From positions 1-64,000 of the forward strand of contig CAMDNW010000003.1 of NCBI GenBank assembly GCA_945903275.1: a DNA stretch of 64,000 bases, in the 5' to 3' direction. The translations under genes and the position numbers were made by a program. The DNA is from Thermoflexus hugenholtzii JAD2 (GTDB taxonomy: Bacteria > Chloroflexota > Dehalococcoidia > UBA2979). This document shows, piece by piece, positions 33,834 to 43,018 of this stretch. The notes under the pieces are model-generated. The model made no database searches. It saw only the letters and a program-made list of their open reading frames with translations, and was not told the DNA's origin. Position 1 is the first letter of the stretch, and every line of letters begins with the position of its first letter.

Positions 33834-34598
33834 TTGATTCACCCCGTGCAACGGTCGCGGCTCAGGCCGCGTCTCTCGACGGCCACCCGGGCGGCGCGGA
33901 GGCATGTCGTGCTCATCGTCGCCGTGCTCGCAGTGACCGTCCTGATAGCCGGTACCATGCAACACCCAGACGCCCTACCCACGGAAGCCAAAACTCGCTC
34001 CGAGGCTCTCAATCTCATCGACGGTCGCCTCCAGTACGTTGGAGCCCCTAGCTATACCATCCATGCCAATGGCGCATCGGAGTCCATGAGCACCTTCGCA
34101 GTCCAGTTGGACACCCCAGCCGCCCAGTCGGCCCTAGCCAGCATGCTCGCAAAGCCCACCGCAACCTCCGCTGCCAAGGGCGCCGCCCTCAGCAACCCAG
34201 CGGCCACTCCAGCCGTAATGACTGCGGTCATCGCCATGCCTGCTCCGCCCTTAACGCCAGAACCAGCCGTTCGACCTGCAGCAGCCGGCGCCTACGCCTC
34301 CCAGTCGGAAGTCGAAGCTACGCTCGCCACCACAGCATGGCCTCGCGAACTTTGGCCAACCGTGCTCGCCATTGCCTACTGCGAGTCAGGAATCGATAGT
34401 GACCGCGACGGTCACTACGACTCCGTCGACACGCTCGCCTCCGGCGCTGGCGGCCTCTACATCGGCGTGATGCAGATAGACGTGAAGCACCACTTCAGCA
34501 GCCAGTACGATCTGCGTGCGTTGCGCGACAACCTCGCCGCCGGACATGAACTCTGGGTACGCGCCGGCCATTCATTCGCCCCGTGGGGCTGCCACTAG
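33834..34598 (+). CDS. Secreted or anchored lysozyme-like (transglycosylase SLT-type) protein
   Basis: A 254-aa protein with an N-terminal hydrophobic segment ('HVVLIVAVLAVTVLIAGT', about residues 24-41), a long Ala/Thr/Pro-rich linker, and a C-terminal domain of about 85 residues. The domain reads 'LAIAYCESGIDSDRDG' with the probable catalytic Glu, 'GGLYIGVMQIDVKHHF', and ends 'ELWVRAGHSFAPWGCH', a pattern of lysozyme/SLT-fold muramidases. It probably acts on peptidoglycan outside the membrane. The start is uncertain: the track uses TTG 33834 and GTG 33846 is in frame. It is unrelated to the broken Slt at 12.6-14 kb. Confidence 0.75.
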   Translation: MIHPVQRSRLRPRLSTATRAARRHVVLIVAVLAVTVLIAGTMQHPDALPTEAKTRSEALNLIDGRLQYVGAPSYTIHANGASESMSTFAVQLDTPAAQSALASMLAKPTATSAAKGAALSNPAATPAVMTAVIAMPAPPLTPEPAVRPAAAGAYASQSEVEATLATTAWPRELWPTVLAIAYCESGIDSDRDGHYDSVDTLASGAGGLYIGVMQIDVKHHFSSQYDLRALRDNLAAGHELWVRAGHSFAPWGCH

Positions 34599-34607
34599 CG
34601 CAAGTCC

Positions 34608-35126
34608 CTACGAAAAGTGCTCCGGCTCCGTCGCCCGGAACCCTGCACGGTACTGCTCGTAGAGTTCCGTGTAGTCGCTCGTACCCTTGGCGATGATCGC
34701 AGCGATGTCCGTCGGAGTTGTCACGCGGCGTGCTGGCACGCCGAGCATCAACGCACCAGCAGGCACCTCGCCGCCGTTCATTACCGCGCCAGCACCGATC
34801 ATGGCGCCCTTGCCGATGTGCACGCCACCGAATACAAGCGCGCCGTTAGCGATCATGACGTCGTCTTCCGTGACCACCTCGTGTACCAACGCGAAGTGCG
34901 CAATCGTGCAGTTCCGCCCGATCGTCGTCGTCTTATGCATCACAGCGTGATCCTGCACGTTCGTCCCCTCGCCGATGACGATAGGTCCAGTGTCGCCACG
35001 CAGCACTGCTCCCGGCCAGATCGTTGCCCGCGCGTGTACCGTCACATCACCAATCAACGTCGCTTCTGACGAAACCCACGCCGTCTCATGCACTCGCGGC
35101 ACCTTGTTACCAATCGCATAGAACAT
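34608..35126 (-). CDS. Gamma-carbonic-anhydrase-like hexapeptide-repeat protein
   Basis: A 172-aa left-handed beta-helix protein of the gamma-CA/YrdA/PaaY group. Hexapeptide repeats run through the chain ('ATLIGDVTVHARATIWPGAV', 'IGEGTNVQDHAVMHKTT'). The three metal-ligand His can be placed in 'DHAVMH' and 'AHFALVHE'; the segment that usually reads GAIV.. is 'GALVFGG'. GGGGGAAGC precedes the ATG. Whether it is an active carbonic anhydrase is unknown; many family members are not. It lies 13 bases from purK on the same strand and may be co-transcribed with purEK. Confidence 0.85.
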   Translation of the reverse strand: MFYAIGNKVPRVHETAWVSSEATLIGDVTVHARATIWPGAVLRGDTGPIVIGEGTNVQDHAVMHKTTTIGRNCTIAHFALVHEVVTEDDVMIANGALVFGGVHIGKGAMIGAGAVMNGGEVPAGALMLGVPARRVTTPTDIAAIIAKGTSDYTELYEQYRAGFRATEPEHFS

Positions 35127-35139
35127 GCTTCCCCCTCGC

Positions 35140-36258
35140 CTACGCCCGTGCCGTATTGCCCGTTTCGATGCCTACCACGTGCAACAACTCTGCCAACCGC
35201 GCATCGAGGTAGCCCTCATCCACCGCGCACAACGTCACATGCCCCACCTTACGGCTCGTTCTCGGCGCTTTGCCGTACATATGGACATGCGCTCCTGATA
35301 ACGAGGCCAGCGTTTCCAGCGGCGGCGGTGTCCCAACCAGGTTTACCATCGCCCACACTCCCAGCGCCTGCGGCAACCCCAGCGGCAAACCCGTCACGGC
35401 GCGTAGGTGGTTTTCAAACTGGCTCGTCGCCGCGCCTTCGATCGTCCAGTGCCCCGAGTTGTGTACGCGCGGCGCGATCTCGTTCGCAACCAGCCGCCCC
35501 TCATGCTCAAACCATTCGATGGTCAGCACACCCACGTAGTCCAGAGCTTCCAGCACACGCCGCGCGGCATATTCCGCGTCCGCCTGCATCAAGGCGTTCA
35601 CCACCGGCGACGGCGTGCGCGAGACGCGCAGAATGCCATCATGGTGCCAGTTCTGCACCAGCGGGTAGCACACCACCGCTCCATCGAGGCCGCGCACCGC
35701 AATCACCGACAACTCTCGCGCGAACGGCACGACTCCTTCGAGGATCGACGGCGTCCCATCGAACGCCGCAATAGCAGCCTCGGCATCTGCATCGCTGCGC
35801 AGCACTGCCTGCCCTTTGCCGTCGTACCCCATCCGCCGCGTCTTCAGTATTGCGGGCAGCCCGAGCGTCGCCACCGCGCTGCGCAACCCTTCCGCCGAAT
35901 CCACTGCCGCAAACGGCGCAGTCGCAATACCGAGGCCGTTAAGGAACTGCTTCTCAGTCAGCCGGTCCTGTGATACGTCCAACGCCACCAGCGGTGGCAG
36001 CAACCGCGCACCGCGCGCTTCCAGTGCCCGCACCGCATCTACCGGCACGTTCTCGAACTCGTATGTGACCACGTCCACGCCGTCCGCGAACTGCGCGAGC
36101 GCATCCACATCCTCATATGCCGCCCGCACGCGCGGTGCGATGTCGTCGACACATACCTCATCGGCCGGGTCAAAGAAGCGGAACCGCATCCCCAGCGGGT
36201 AGCCAGCGAGCGCCAGCATCCGTCCCAACTGGCCCCCGCCGAGTACGCCGAGGATCAC
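35140..36258 (-). CDS. purK: 5-(carboxyamino)imidazole ribonucleotide synthase PurK
   Basis: A 372-aa ATP-grasp enzyme that makes N5-CAIR from AIR, ATP and bicarbonate in purine synthesis. The N-terminus 'LGVLGGGQLGRMLALAGYPLG' and 'ILKTRRMGYDGKGQ' are diagnostic of PurK, as is 'NEIAPRVHNSGHWTIEG' near the ATP-grasp centre. It starts at GTG 36258, two bases after the purE stop, so purE and purK form one operon with purE first. Length is normal. Confidence 0.95.
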   Translation of the reverse strand: MILGVLGGGQLGRMLALAGYPLGMRFRFFDPADEVCVDDIAPRVRAAYEDVDALAQFADGVDVVTYEFENVPVDAVRALEARGARLLPPLVALDVSQDRLTEKQFLNGLGIATAPFAAVDSAEGLRSAVATLGLPAILKTRRMGYDGKGQAVLRSDADAEAAIAAFDGTPSILEGVVPFARELSVIAVRGLDGAVVCYPLVQNWHHDGILRVSRTPSPVVNALMQADAEYAARRVLEALDYVGVLTIEWFEHEGRLVANEIAPRVHNSGHWTIEGAATSQFENHLRAVTGLPLGLPQALGVWAMVNLVGTPPPLETLASLSGAHVHMYGKAPRTSRKVGHVTLCAVDEGYLDARLAELLHVVGIETGNTARA

Positions 36259-36260
36259 GC

Positions 36261-36773
36261 CTATGCCTGTGGGTCGGGTACGCGCGGATCCGGGTCGTCC
36301 AGCACCAGCCTCGTCTGTGCCTCACGGAACTCCGCCAGCGCCGTGTGTAACATCGCGTCATGTGACGAGAGGATCGCCGCTGCCAGCAGCGCCGCGTTCA
36401 CCGCGCCAGCCCGCCCGATGGCTAGCGCACCCACGGGAATCCCCGCTGGCATCTGCACGATCGAGAGCAGTGAGTCCATCCCCTTGAGTGCACGCGACTC
36501 CACCGGCACACCCAGCACCGGGAGCGCGGTCTTCGCCGCCGCCATCCCCGGTAGGTGCGCCGCCCCGCCCGCACCTGCGATGATCACACGCAGCCCACGC
36601 CCTTCGGCAGACGCGGCGTACTCGAACAGCAGGTCGGGGGTGCGGTGTGCCGAGACCACGCGCACCTCGAACGGCACACCGAGAGTCTCTAGGGTGTCTG
36701 CCGCATGCTGCATCGTCTCCCAGTCGGACCGGGAACCCATGATGATGCCTACCAGCGGATCGACTGCCACCAC
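36261..36773 (-). CDS. purE: N5-carboxyaminoimidazole ribonucleotide mutase PurE
   Basis: A 170-aa class I PurE, which converts N5-CAIR to CAIR, the step after PurK. Signatures are '[20 protein letters not shown]' near the N-terminus, '[15 protein letters not shown]' and '[14 protein letters not shown]'. I set the start at GTG 36773 (MVAVDPLVG), not the track's 36818, because TACAAT lies exactly six bases upstream, the leaderless pattern seen elsewhere in the window. purK follows directly. Confidence 0.95.
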   Translation of the reverse strand: MVAVDPLVGIIMGSRSDWETMQHAADTLETLGVPFEVRVVSAHRTPDLLFEYAASAEGRGLRVIIAGAGGAAHLPGMAAAKTALPVLGVPVESRALKGMDSLLSIVQMPAGIPVGALAIGRAGAVNAALLAAAILSSHDAMLHTALAEFREAQTRLVLDDPDPRVPDPQA

Positions 36774-36779
36774 GTTAGC

Positions 36780-36785
36780 ATTGTA
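36780..36785 (-). promoter_or_regulatory. -10 element TACAAT of the purEK promoter (leaderless)
   Basis: On the minus strand TACAAT is followed by six bases and GTG at 36773. Any -35 would lie near 36808; no clear one was found. Confidence 0.55.
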
Positions 36786-36852
36786 GCCCCATCCCCTGAC
36801 TGTGGCTTGAGGTAGCAATCGCTGCTACCACACACCACTCGTCGCTCTCGGC

Positions 36853-36880
36853 TTGACAGATCCGGACACGAATGTAACCG
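36853..36880 (+). promoter_or_regulatory. Possible sigma70-type promoter of the acyl-CoA synthetase genes
   Basis: TTGACA (36853-36858) is 16 bases from TAACCG (36875-36880), 49 bases upstream of the ATG at 36930. The -35 is perfect but the -10 is weak. Confidence 0.4.
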
Positions 36881-36929
36881 TCCCGCAATCCGGCAGGCTC
36901 GCTTGTAAGACTGACATCGTGGAGGGCTC

Positions 36930-37616
36930 ATGAACCCGGTCGTCGACGCGTTGGCTGGTGGACGCCCGTCCCTGACAGAGCACGAGGCGAAGCAATTCCT
37001 CGCCGGTTTCGGGATTCCCATCAGCCGATATGCAACGGCTGCCGATGCCGAGGCGGCGGTGGCAGAAGCGAAGACCATCGGCTTCCCCGTCGTCCTGAAA
37101 GCCTCCGGCGCCGAGCTCCAACACAAGACCGAGGCCGGTGGAGTCGTCCTCGACCTCCGCTCCGAAGCCGAAGTACGCGAGGCCGCCCAACGCCTGTTGC
37201 AGATTCCCGGATGCGCGGCCCTGCTCGTCGAAGAGATGGTCAGGGGCGACCGCGAACTCGTCTGCGGTATCATCCGCGATGTGCAACTCGGCCCCTGTGT
37301 CATGTTTGGCCTCGGCGGGATCCTCACCGAGGTGCTGGACGACGCCGTATATAGAGTCGCGCCGCTCACGGACGCCGACGCGCTCGGCATGTTGCAGGAC
37401 ATCCGGAGCACGAAAATCCTCGGCCCATTCCGCGGACAGTCCCCAGCAGATCGCGTGGCGCTCTCGAAAATTCTGGTCGCCCTCGGCAACATCGCGATCG
37501 AGCACGAGGCGATCCGTGAAATCGACCTCAACCCGATCAAGATTCGCCTGGATGGCTCGCCCATAGCTGTAGACGCCCTCATCGCCGTGACCATCAGTGG
37601 CACGACACAGCGTTGA
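36930..37616 (+). CDS. Acyl-CoA synthetase (NDP-forming), ATP-grasp beta subunit
   Basis: A 228-aa ATP-grasp_5 protein, the nucleotide-binding subunit of an ADP-forming acetate/acyl-CoA ligase. Typical segments are 'LTEHEAKQFLAGFGIP', 'GFPVVLKASGAELQHKTEAGGV', 'EEMVRGDRELVCGIIRD' and 'IREIDLNPI'. SD GGAGG precedes the ATG. The alpha subunit gene follows 79 bases downstream. The pair would interconvert acyl-CoA and ADP/Pi with the free acid, CoA and ATP, recovering energy by substrate-level phosphorylation. In many bacteria both parts are fused; here they are separate. Confidence 0.9.
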   Translation: MNPVVDALAGGRPSLTEHEAKQFLAGFGIPISRYATAADAEAAVAEAKTIGFPVVLKASGAELQHKTEAGGVVLDLRSEAEVREAAQRLLQIPGCAALLVEEMVRGDRELVCGIIRDVQLGPCVMFGLGGILTEVLDDAVYRVAPLTDADALGMLQDIRSTKILGPFRGQSPADRVALSKILVALGNIAIEHEAIREIDLNPIKIRLDGSPIAVDALIAVTISGTTQR

Positions 37617-37695
37617 GCTGCCTACGCAATTGTCCGGTCGGCCTGCAGGCCTGAATTCCACGCCGAGGTTCGCAAGTATTGCCGGGAGGCAAGCA

Positions 37696-39102
37696 ATGTA
37701 CGACGCGACGAAGCAGAGCCTGACCCCGTTCTTCGAGCCTCGCAGTGTGGCCATCGTCGGCGCCTCCGGCACCCCCGGCAAAGCTGGCTACGAGGCGATC
37801 CGCAACCTTCAGGCCAACGCCTACCCCGGACACATCTATCCGGTGAATCCACGCGGTGGCGAGATCCTCGGGCTCCCCGTCATGGCGTCTATCGGCACCC
37901 TCCCAGATGGCGTAGACGTCGCCATAATCATTCTGCCCGCAGAGGCCACCCCGCAGGCCGTGCGGGAATGTGCCTCCAGAGGCATCGGCCACGTGGCCCT
38001 GATGGCGGGTGGCTTTGCCGAAGTCGATGAGACGGGCGTCGAAGCCCAGAATGAACTGCTGACGATCATCCGCGAGACCGGTATTCGCGTCCTCGGCCCC
38101 AACATCTCAGGTCACGCGTCGACGCCGCAGTCGTACACGTCTGCCTTCTTCCCGCTGGGCAAGATTCGCCGCGGCACCGTCTCGGTCATCGCCCAGACCG
38201 GCAATTTCCTCACCCACACCATGCGCTACATCCTCACTGGCGAGCACTTCGGAGTCGCCCGCGTCATCGGGCTTGGCAACAAAGTGGACGTCGACGAGGT
38301 CGACGCCCTCGAGTACCTCGCAGATGACCCGGAAACCAGCGCTATCATCATGTATCTGGAGAGCTTCAAGCGCCCAGCGCGCTTCCTCAGCGTCGCCAGA
38401 GAAGTGTCTCGCCGGAAACCCATCGTCATGCTCAAGAGCGGGATGACCGAGGCTGGCAAGCAAGCCGCCGTCGCGCACACCGCCGCTATGGCGACCGAAG
38501 ACCGCCTGGTAGACGGCATGCTTCGTCAGTCCGGCATCGTCCGCCTAGAGGAGTACACCGACCTCATCCTCGCCGCGAAGGCTCTGTCTATGGTGCCACT
38601 GCCGAAGGGCAACCGCGTCGGCTTCCTCGCCCCCTCCGGAGCGATGCTCGTCGTTCTCACCGACCTCTGCGTGCGTCTCGGACTCGAGGTGCCCACTGTC
38701 ACAGATGAAACTGTCGCCCGGCTACACGAGATCAGCCCGCCTTACATCCGTATGCGAAACCCCGTCGATATCTGGGCATCGGCCACAGTCAATGGGGTCG
38801 AGTTCGGCTACCGCGAGGGCATGGAAGCCCTCCTCAAGGACCCAACGATCGACGCCGTTGTGCCGATCCTGATGTTGACCCGAGACACCGGCATCCCGCC
38901 CTTCGACTTCATCGTCGATCTCGCGCAACGCTATCCGGAGAAGCCCATCCTCGTAGGCTTCAGCGGCGATGCCGACTGCATGGAGGAATGCAAAGCGTTC
39001 CTTGAGCCAAGAAACATCCCGACGTTCCCGGTGCTCGAGCAGCCCTTTAAAGCCCTCGCCATCTTGGCGCGTTGCCATGAGGCGATGCTAGGCAACCACT
39101 GA
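37696..39102 (+). CDS. Acyl-CoA synthetase (NDP-forming), CoA-binding alpha subunit
   Basis: A 468-aa subunit with an N-terminal CoA-binding Rossmann domain ('FFEPRSVAIVGASGTPGKAGY', residues 10-35) and two succinyl-CoA-ligase-like flavodoxin domains. The phosphorylated His is expected in 'AAVAHTAAMATED', where the family has (S/A)HTG. I start at ATG 37696, preceded by GGGAGG; the track's 37597 start overlaps the upstream gene. It is the partner of the ATP-grasp subunit at 36930-37616. The acyl substrate is not determinable; acetate, propionate or an aryl acid are options. Confidence 0.9.
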   Translation: MYDATKQSLTPFFEPRSVAIVGASGTPGKAGYEAIRNLQANAYPGHIYPVNPRGGEILGLPVMASIGTLPDGVDVAIIILPAEATPQAVRECASRGIGHVALMAGGFAEVDETGVEAQNELLTIIRETGIRVLGPNISGHASTPQSYTSAFFPLGKIRRGTVSVIAQTGNFLTHTMRYILTGEHFGVARVIGLGNKVDVDEVDALEYLADDPETSAIIMYLESFKRPARFLSVAREVSRRKPIVMLKSGMTEAGKQAAVAHTAAMATEDRLVDGMLRQSGIVRLEEYTDLILAAKALSMVPLPKGNRVGFLAPSGAMLVVLTDLCVRLGLEVPTVTDETVARLHEISPPYIRMRNPVDIWASATVNGVEFGYREGMEALLKDPTIDAVVPILMLTRDTGIPPFDFIVDLAQRYPEKPILVGFSGDADCMEECKAFLEPRNIPTFPVLEQPFKALAILARCHEAMLGNH

Positions 39103-39147
39103 CCAATACGCGCGAGCGCACTACCTGATGACAGCGCTTGCCGGTCG

Positions 39148-39378
39148 TTAGTACCCGTCTGGCTCCGCGACCGCCGTCGGCTCACGCGGGTCGAGCGCCT
39201 TCACGCTCATCCCCGCCTCGGCCGCCCGCACCTTAGCCGGTCGTACAGCAATCGATGACTTCGCCGAGTGTTTCGGCGTCGCGACCGCGAACGAAAACAC
39301 CATGAGAGTCGCGACCACCGTGCCCAAGATCCGGGCCGGCCGCCACCATCGCGCCACACGCCACACGCCACACGCCAT
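39148..39378 (-). CDS. Possible small secreted or membrane protein
   Basis: A 76-aa ORF with one hydrophobic segment ('ILGTVVATLMVFSFAVA') followed by a short polar tail. TATACC lies four bases before the ATG, near but not at the leaderless spacing. A CCACACG-type short repeat lies at its 5' end. No family recognised, and it could be a chance ORF in the 455-base gap between the acyl-CoA synthetase and the carboxypeptidase. The rest of that gap (39379-39557) shows nothing. Confidence 0.35.
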   Translation of the reverse strand: MACGVWRVARWWRPARILGTVVATLMVFSFAVATPKHSAKSSIAVRPAKVRAAEAGMSVKALDPREPTAVAEPDGY

Positions 39379-39557
39379 GCGAGGTATACCCCCAGCGACG
39401 GGAGACCATCAGCGCCGCACTCACGATGCTCGTCCGGCCATACCACGGGTCAACCAGTCAGACACAACATTGCTCCAGCCTCGCGCCGCCTACTCGTAAC
39501 TATCGGCACGATCGGCGACTGCCACAGGTGGCCCGATGCCTCGTGCTTGCGCTCGTA

Positions 39558-40637
39558 TTACCCCGGCCCGGTCCCGATGGTTAATGCCGCCGACGTCAGC
39601 GACCAGTCGAACGCCGCAAATCCCCAGTCCAACAAAGCCGCCACGTCCGCCTCGTACCGCGGGTCGTTCAGCACCACCACATATAGCCGGTGCCCGTCTC
39701 GCAACGCCGAGGCCACCATCGTCCGCCCCGCCTGCTCCGTGAACCCGCTCTTCACTCCGTCCGCCCCCGGAATCGCGTACAGCACGTTGTTCAGCACGTT
39801 AAACAGCGGCACGTTCCGAGACCCGCTAGCCACCCAGCTGGATGTACCGATGATCTCGCGGAACTCCGGCAGCGTCATCGCGTACCGCGCCAGCATCGCT
39901 AGGTCGTGCGCGGAAGCGGCATGCCCCGTCGCGTTCAATCCATGCGGGTTGGCGAAGTGGCTCTCGATCAACCCGAGGCGTGCGATCAGCTCGTTCATCT
40001 GCTCCACAAACGCCGCGTCGCTCCCCGCGACATGCCGCCCGATCGCCAGCGCCGCATCGTTCCCCGAAGGCAGCATCAACCCGTACAGCAGATCGCGCAC
40101 TGTGAAGTGGTCACCCGGCATCAAGCCCATGACCGTGCTCCCGTGCATGATTCGGCTATCCACGTCCACCTCAACCCACTCATCGAGGTTGCCCCGCTCA
40201 ATAGCCAAGATCGCCGTCGCGATCTTCGTCAGGCTCGCCGGCGGCAGCGGTGTCCTGCCTCCTTCGTGGTACAGCACCGTGCCCGAAGCATCATCGAGCA
40301 ACAACAGTGCCACCGCCGAGTTCTGCGGCGCGCTCGACGCGCTCGCCAGCATCTTCGGCGCAACCGCCCACGCGGTCTGGATCGGCACACGAGGCGCCTT
40401 CCGAACCGCAACACGCGCAGGTGCGGAAGCAAGCGGCACTGCATCGGGCACAGACGTGGGTATCGCACTCACTCGTGCTGAGACAAACTCAACCGGCGCA
40501 ATGACCACCACCGTCGGCAGATCTGGGATATCACTACCGCGCGCAGCCAGACCCACCAGTATCACTAGCAAACTGATTGCGAGCATCCGCCGAATCTTCG
40601 ATTCTATGGCGCCGTATCGCATTCCAGCCTCGCTCAC
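39558..40637 (-). CDS. Serine-type D-Ala-D-Ala carboxypeptidase (PBP5/DacA-like)
   Basis: A penicillin-binding protein of family S11, 359 aa from the track start or slightly less from an internal ATG (MRYGAIESK). A signal or anchor segment ('MLAISLLVILVGLAA') and a linker precede the catalytic domain. The active-site motifs are SLTK (SxxK), SGN, and KSG in 'GVKSGFTEQAG' (KTG in many homologues). It trims D-Ala from peptidoglycan stem peptides on the outer face of the membrane. The PBP5 C-terminal anchor domain is absent, so the N-terminus may anchor it. It follows the APC permease gene by six bases. Confidence 0.9.
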   Translation of the reverse strand: MSEAGMRYGAIESKIRRMLAISLLVILVGLAARGSDIPDLPTVVVIAPVEFVSARVSAIPTSVPDAVPLASAPARVAVRKAPRVPIQTAWAVAPKMLASASSAPQNSAVALLLLDDASGTVLYHEGGRTPLPPASLTKIATAILAIERGNLDEWVEVDVDSRIMHGSTVMGLMPGDHFTVRDLLYGLMLPSGNDAALAIGRHVAGSDAAFVEQMNELIARLGLIESHFANPHGLNATGHAASAHDLAMLARYAMTLPEFREIIGTSSWVASGSRNVPLFNVLNNVLYAIPGADGVKSGFTEQAGRTMVASALRDGHRLYVVVLNDPRYEADVAALLDWGFAAFDWSLTSAALTIGTGPG

Positions 40638-40643
40638 CGCCTG

Positions 40644-42761
40644 CTATGCCAACTGCTGCGTCACACTGATCACCACAGTGTTGCGGCGATGGTACAGCGC
40701 ATCGCGCAGCCGGTTCGCCGTCCGGTTGTGCAGGAACCTCTGCCACCAGTGCTTCGGCACGAACTCCGGCAGCACTACCGTCAGCGGCACCCCCTCCGGT
40801 ATCGACAGTGCATCGATGTACGCCATGAACGGCGCCTGGAACGATCGGTACGGCGAGTCAAGCATGATCAGCTGTGTCTCCGGATACCGGGAGTGCCAGT
40901 ACTCCTCCAGCGCCGTCGTGTCCTCGCCCTCCTCGGTCACGACGTGCAGCGCCGTGACATTGGTGGACAGCGCCTTGGCGTAAGTCAGCGCCCGCGCCGT
41001 CGCCAGGTTCACCTCGCTCACCGGCACGATCACCGGCCGGTCGGGCGGCAGCGCCAGACTGAGTGCAGGCCCGCTGTCTTCGAGGTGCAACTGGGTTCGC
41101 GCCAAGGCGTAATGCTGATGCACAGCGTGCAACAGCAACACCAGTACCGGGAGCAGCAGCAGCACAACCCATGCCCCGGTGGTGAACTTCGCCACCGCCG
41201 TAATCACCGCTGCCACACCAGTGAGCAGCGCCCCGGTCCCATTGATCGTCGCTGCATAACGCCAGCCCGCCTCGCGGATCCGCTGCCACCGGCGCACCAT
41301 GCCGTATTGTGCGATCGTGAACGCAAGGAACACGCCGATGGCATACAGCGGGATCAACCGGTGCGTGTCCGCTTGGAACAGAATCAGCAGCACGACCGCG
41401 AAAACCGCCAGCACCAGAATTCCGTTCGAGTACGCGAGCCTGTCCCCCCGGAACGCAAACTGCCGCGGCACGATCTCGTCTTTCGCAAGGATCGAGGCGA
41501 GCATCGGGAACCCGCTGAATGCGGTGTTCGCAGCCAGCACCAGGATCATCGCGGTCGTCGCCTGTAGGTAGTAGTACGCCGCGTTCTCGCCTCCAAACGC
41601 GACCCGCCCGATCTGCGAGATCACCGACTCACTGTGCGACGGCACGATGCCAAACCGCACCGTGAGGAACGTCGCGCCTATGAAGAACGTAGTGAGAATA
41701 GCGCCCATCACCGCTAGCGTTGTTGCCGCGTTCCGCGCCTCTGGCGGCCTGAACGCCTGCACCCCGTCCGCGATCGCCTCCACACCTGTGAGCGCCGCCG
41801 ACCCCGAAGCGAACGCACGCAGTACGAGGATCAAGGTCAGTCCCTGTAGCGCCTCCACATGCTCGCGCGGCGGCGCAGACATCGTCAGCGTTGCCGGTCC
41901 ATCACCCATAGCTAGGCGCACCAGTCCTACCACAATCATCCCGCCGAATCCCGCGATGAACAGGTAGGTCGGTATCGCAAACAGGTTGCCCGCCTCGCGG
42001 ATGCCGCGCAGATTGCCAGCTGTCACCAGCACCACCGCCGCGACCGCCATCTCCAACCGGTACGGCGCCATCGTCGGTATCGCTGAGATGATCGCTAGCG
42101 CCCCAGCCGAAATGCTCACCGCAACCGTCAGTACGTAATCGACCAACAGTGCCGCCGCGCACACCAGTCCCGCCCAGTAGCCGAGGTTGTCACTTGCTAC
42201 CGAGTACGCCCCGCCGCCGCGCGGATACGCACGCACCGTCTGTCGGAACGACAGAATCACCACCCCCAGCAAGACCGCAATCACCAGTGCCACCGGCAAG
42301 GCGATGCCCAAGCTCCCGGTCCCCGCCAGCACCAGCGCCAGCAAGATCTCCTCAGTGGCGTACGCCGAGGACGACAGCGCGTCCGAGGAGAACACGGCGA
42401 GCGCCTTCACCTTCGATAACCGCTCTTCTATCGCCAGCGATGTCGCCATCGGCGCACCGAAAACAAGGTGCCGTGCATTGGCGAAGGCCCGTCCCACCGC
42501 CGACGTTGGCAGTTCTGCTGCCAGCGTCGCCCGCCACCGCGTTGCCCCCACGCGCTGGAACGGGCGCTCTGAGGCGCGTGTCACCCGCACATAGCGCGTG
42601 CCGGGCTTTGCTCCTCGCCGCACTTCGCCGATCTTCAGGTCGGGCGCCAGCCGTCCAGCCGGTGTCGTTTCTGGCTCTACGTTGTCAGGTGCAGCGTCTG
42701 ATAGCGGTGGCCCAGAAGCCGCTTCATCGGATGCTGCGGCTGGCTCAGAGGGTAAGGTCAT
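40644..42761 (-). CDS. APC-superfamily amino acid permease with cytoplasmic tail
   Basis: A 705-aa permease. About 90 hydrophilic residues precede 'SKVKALAVFSSDALSSSAYATEEIL', the first transmembrane region of the large APC-type permeases, followed by about twelve helices ('SFRQTVRAYPRGGGAYSVA' is typical). After the last helix comes a soluble domain of about 160 residues ('RPVIVPVSEVNLATARALTY') that looks like a universal-stress-protein-type module, plausibly regulatory. Start ATG 42761 is used instead of the track's 42815. Amino acid or polyamine uptake is likely; the substrate is not known. It may share a transcript with the carboxypeptidase. Confidence 0.87.
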   Translation of the reverse strand: MTLPSEPAAASDEAASGPPLSDAAPDNVEPETTPAGRLAPDLKIGEVRRGAKPGTRYVRVTRASERPFQRVGATRWRATLAAELPTSAVGRAFANARHLVFGAPMATSLAIEERLSKVKALAVFSSDALSSSAYATEEILLALVLAGTGSLGIALPVALVIAVLLGVVILSFRQTVRAYPRGGGAYSVASDNLGYWAGLVCAAALLVDYVLTVAVSISAGALAIISAIPTMAPYRLEMAVAAVVLVTAGNLRGIREAGNLFAIPTYLFIAGFGGMIVVGLVRLAMGDGPATLTMSAPPREHVEALQGLTLILVLRAFASGSAALTGVEAIADGVQAFRPPEARNAATTLAVMGAILTTFFIGATFLTVRFGIVPSHSESVISQIGRVAFGGENAAYYYLQATTAMILVLAANTAFSGFPMLASILAKDEIVPRQFAFRGDRLAYSNGILVLAVFAVVLLILFQADTHRLIPLYAIGVFLAFTIAQYGMVRRWQRIREAGWRYAATINGTGALLTGVAAVITAVAKFTTGAWVVLLLLPVLVLLLHAVHQHYALARTQLHLEDSGPALSLALPPDRPVIVPVSEVNLATARALTYAKALSTNVTALHVVTEEGEDTTALEEYWHSRYPETQLIMLDSPYRSFQAPFMAYIDALSIPEGVPLTVVLPEFVPKHWWQRFLHNRTANRLRDALYHRRNTVVISVTQQLA

Positions 42762-42958
42762 GTGCGCTCTACCCCGCCGCGCCGGGACGACCAGATGCCA
42801 ACCATGTAAGGCCAACTCGTCCCGTCCCAGAGGACGCTACTGCGCGCGGAGCAGGCGGTAAAGCATGCTATCCCCCGCGTGCTTGCCGCGAAACATGCCC
42901 TCAACCCTTAAGCCGGACACCACCAAGTGATCAAGGTCCACCAATTTACCTTTAACGC

Positions 42959-42992
42959 GCCGCTCCGGTCGATATGCCGCTCCGGTCGATAT
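42959..42992. repeat. Perfect tandem duplication of a 17-bp unit upstream of the DsbA-family gene
   Basis: GCCGCTCCGGTCGATAT occurs twice head to tail (42959-42975 and 42976-42992). It lies 15 bases before the -10 element at 43007, so it covers the -35 region and could be a repeated operator. Confidence 0.85.
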
Positions 42993-43006
42993 ACAGACAC
43001 GCGTCG

Positions 43007-43012
43007 TATCAT
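43007..43012 (+). promoter_or_regulatory. -10 element TATCAT of a leaderless promoter
   Basis: TATCAT, exactly six bases, ATG at 43019. The 17-bp tandem repeat lies directly upstream. Confidence 0.6.
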
Positions 43013-43018
43013 CCCATT

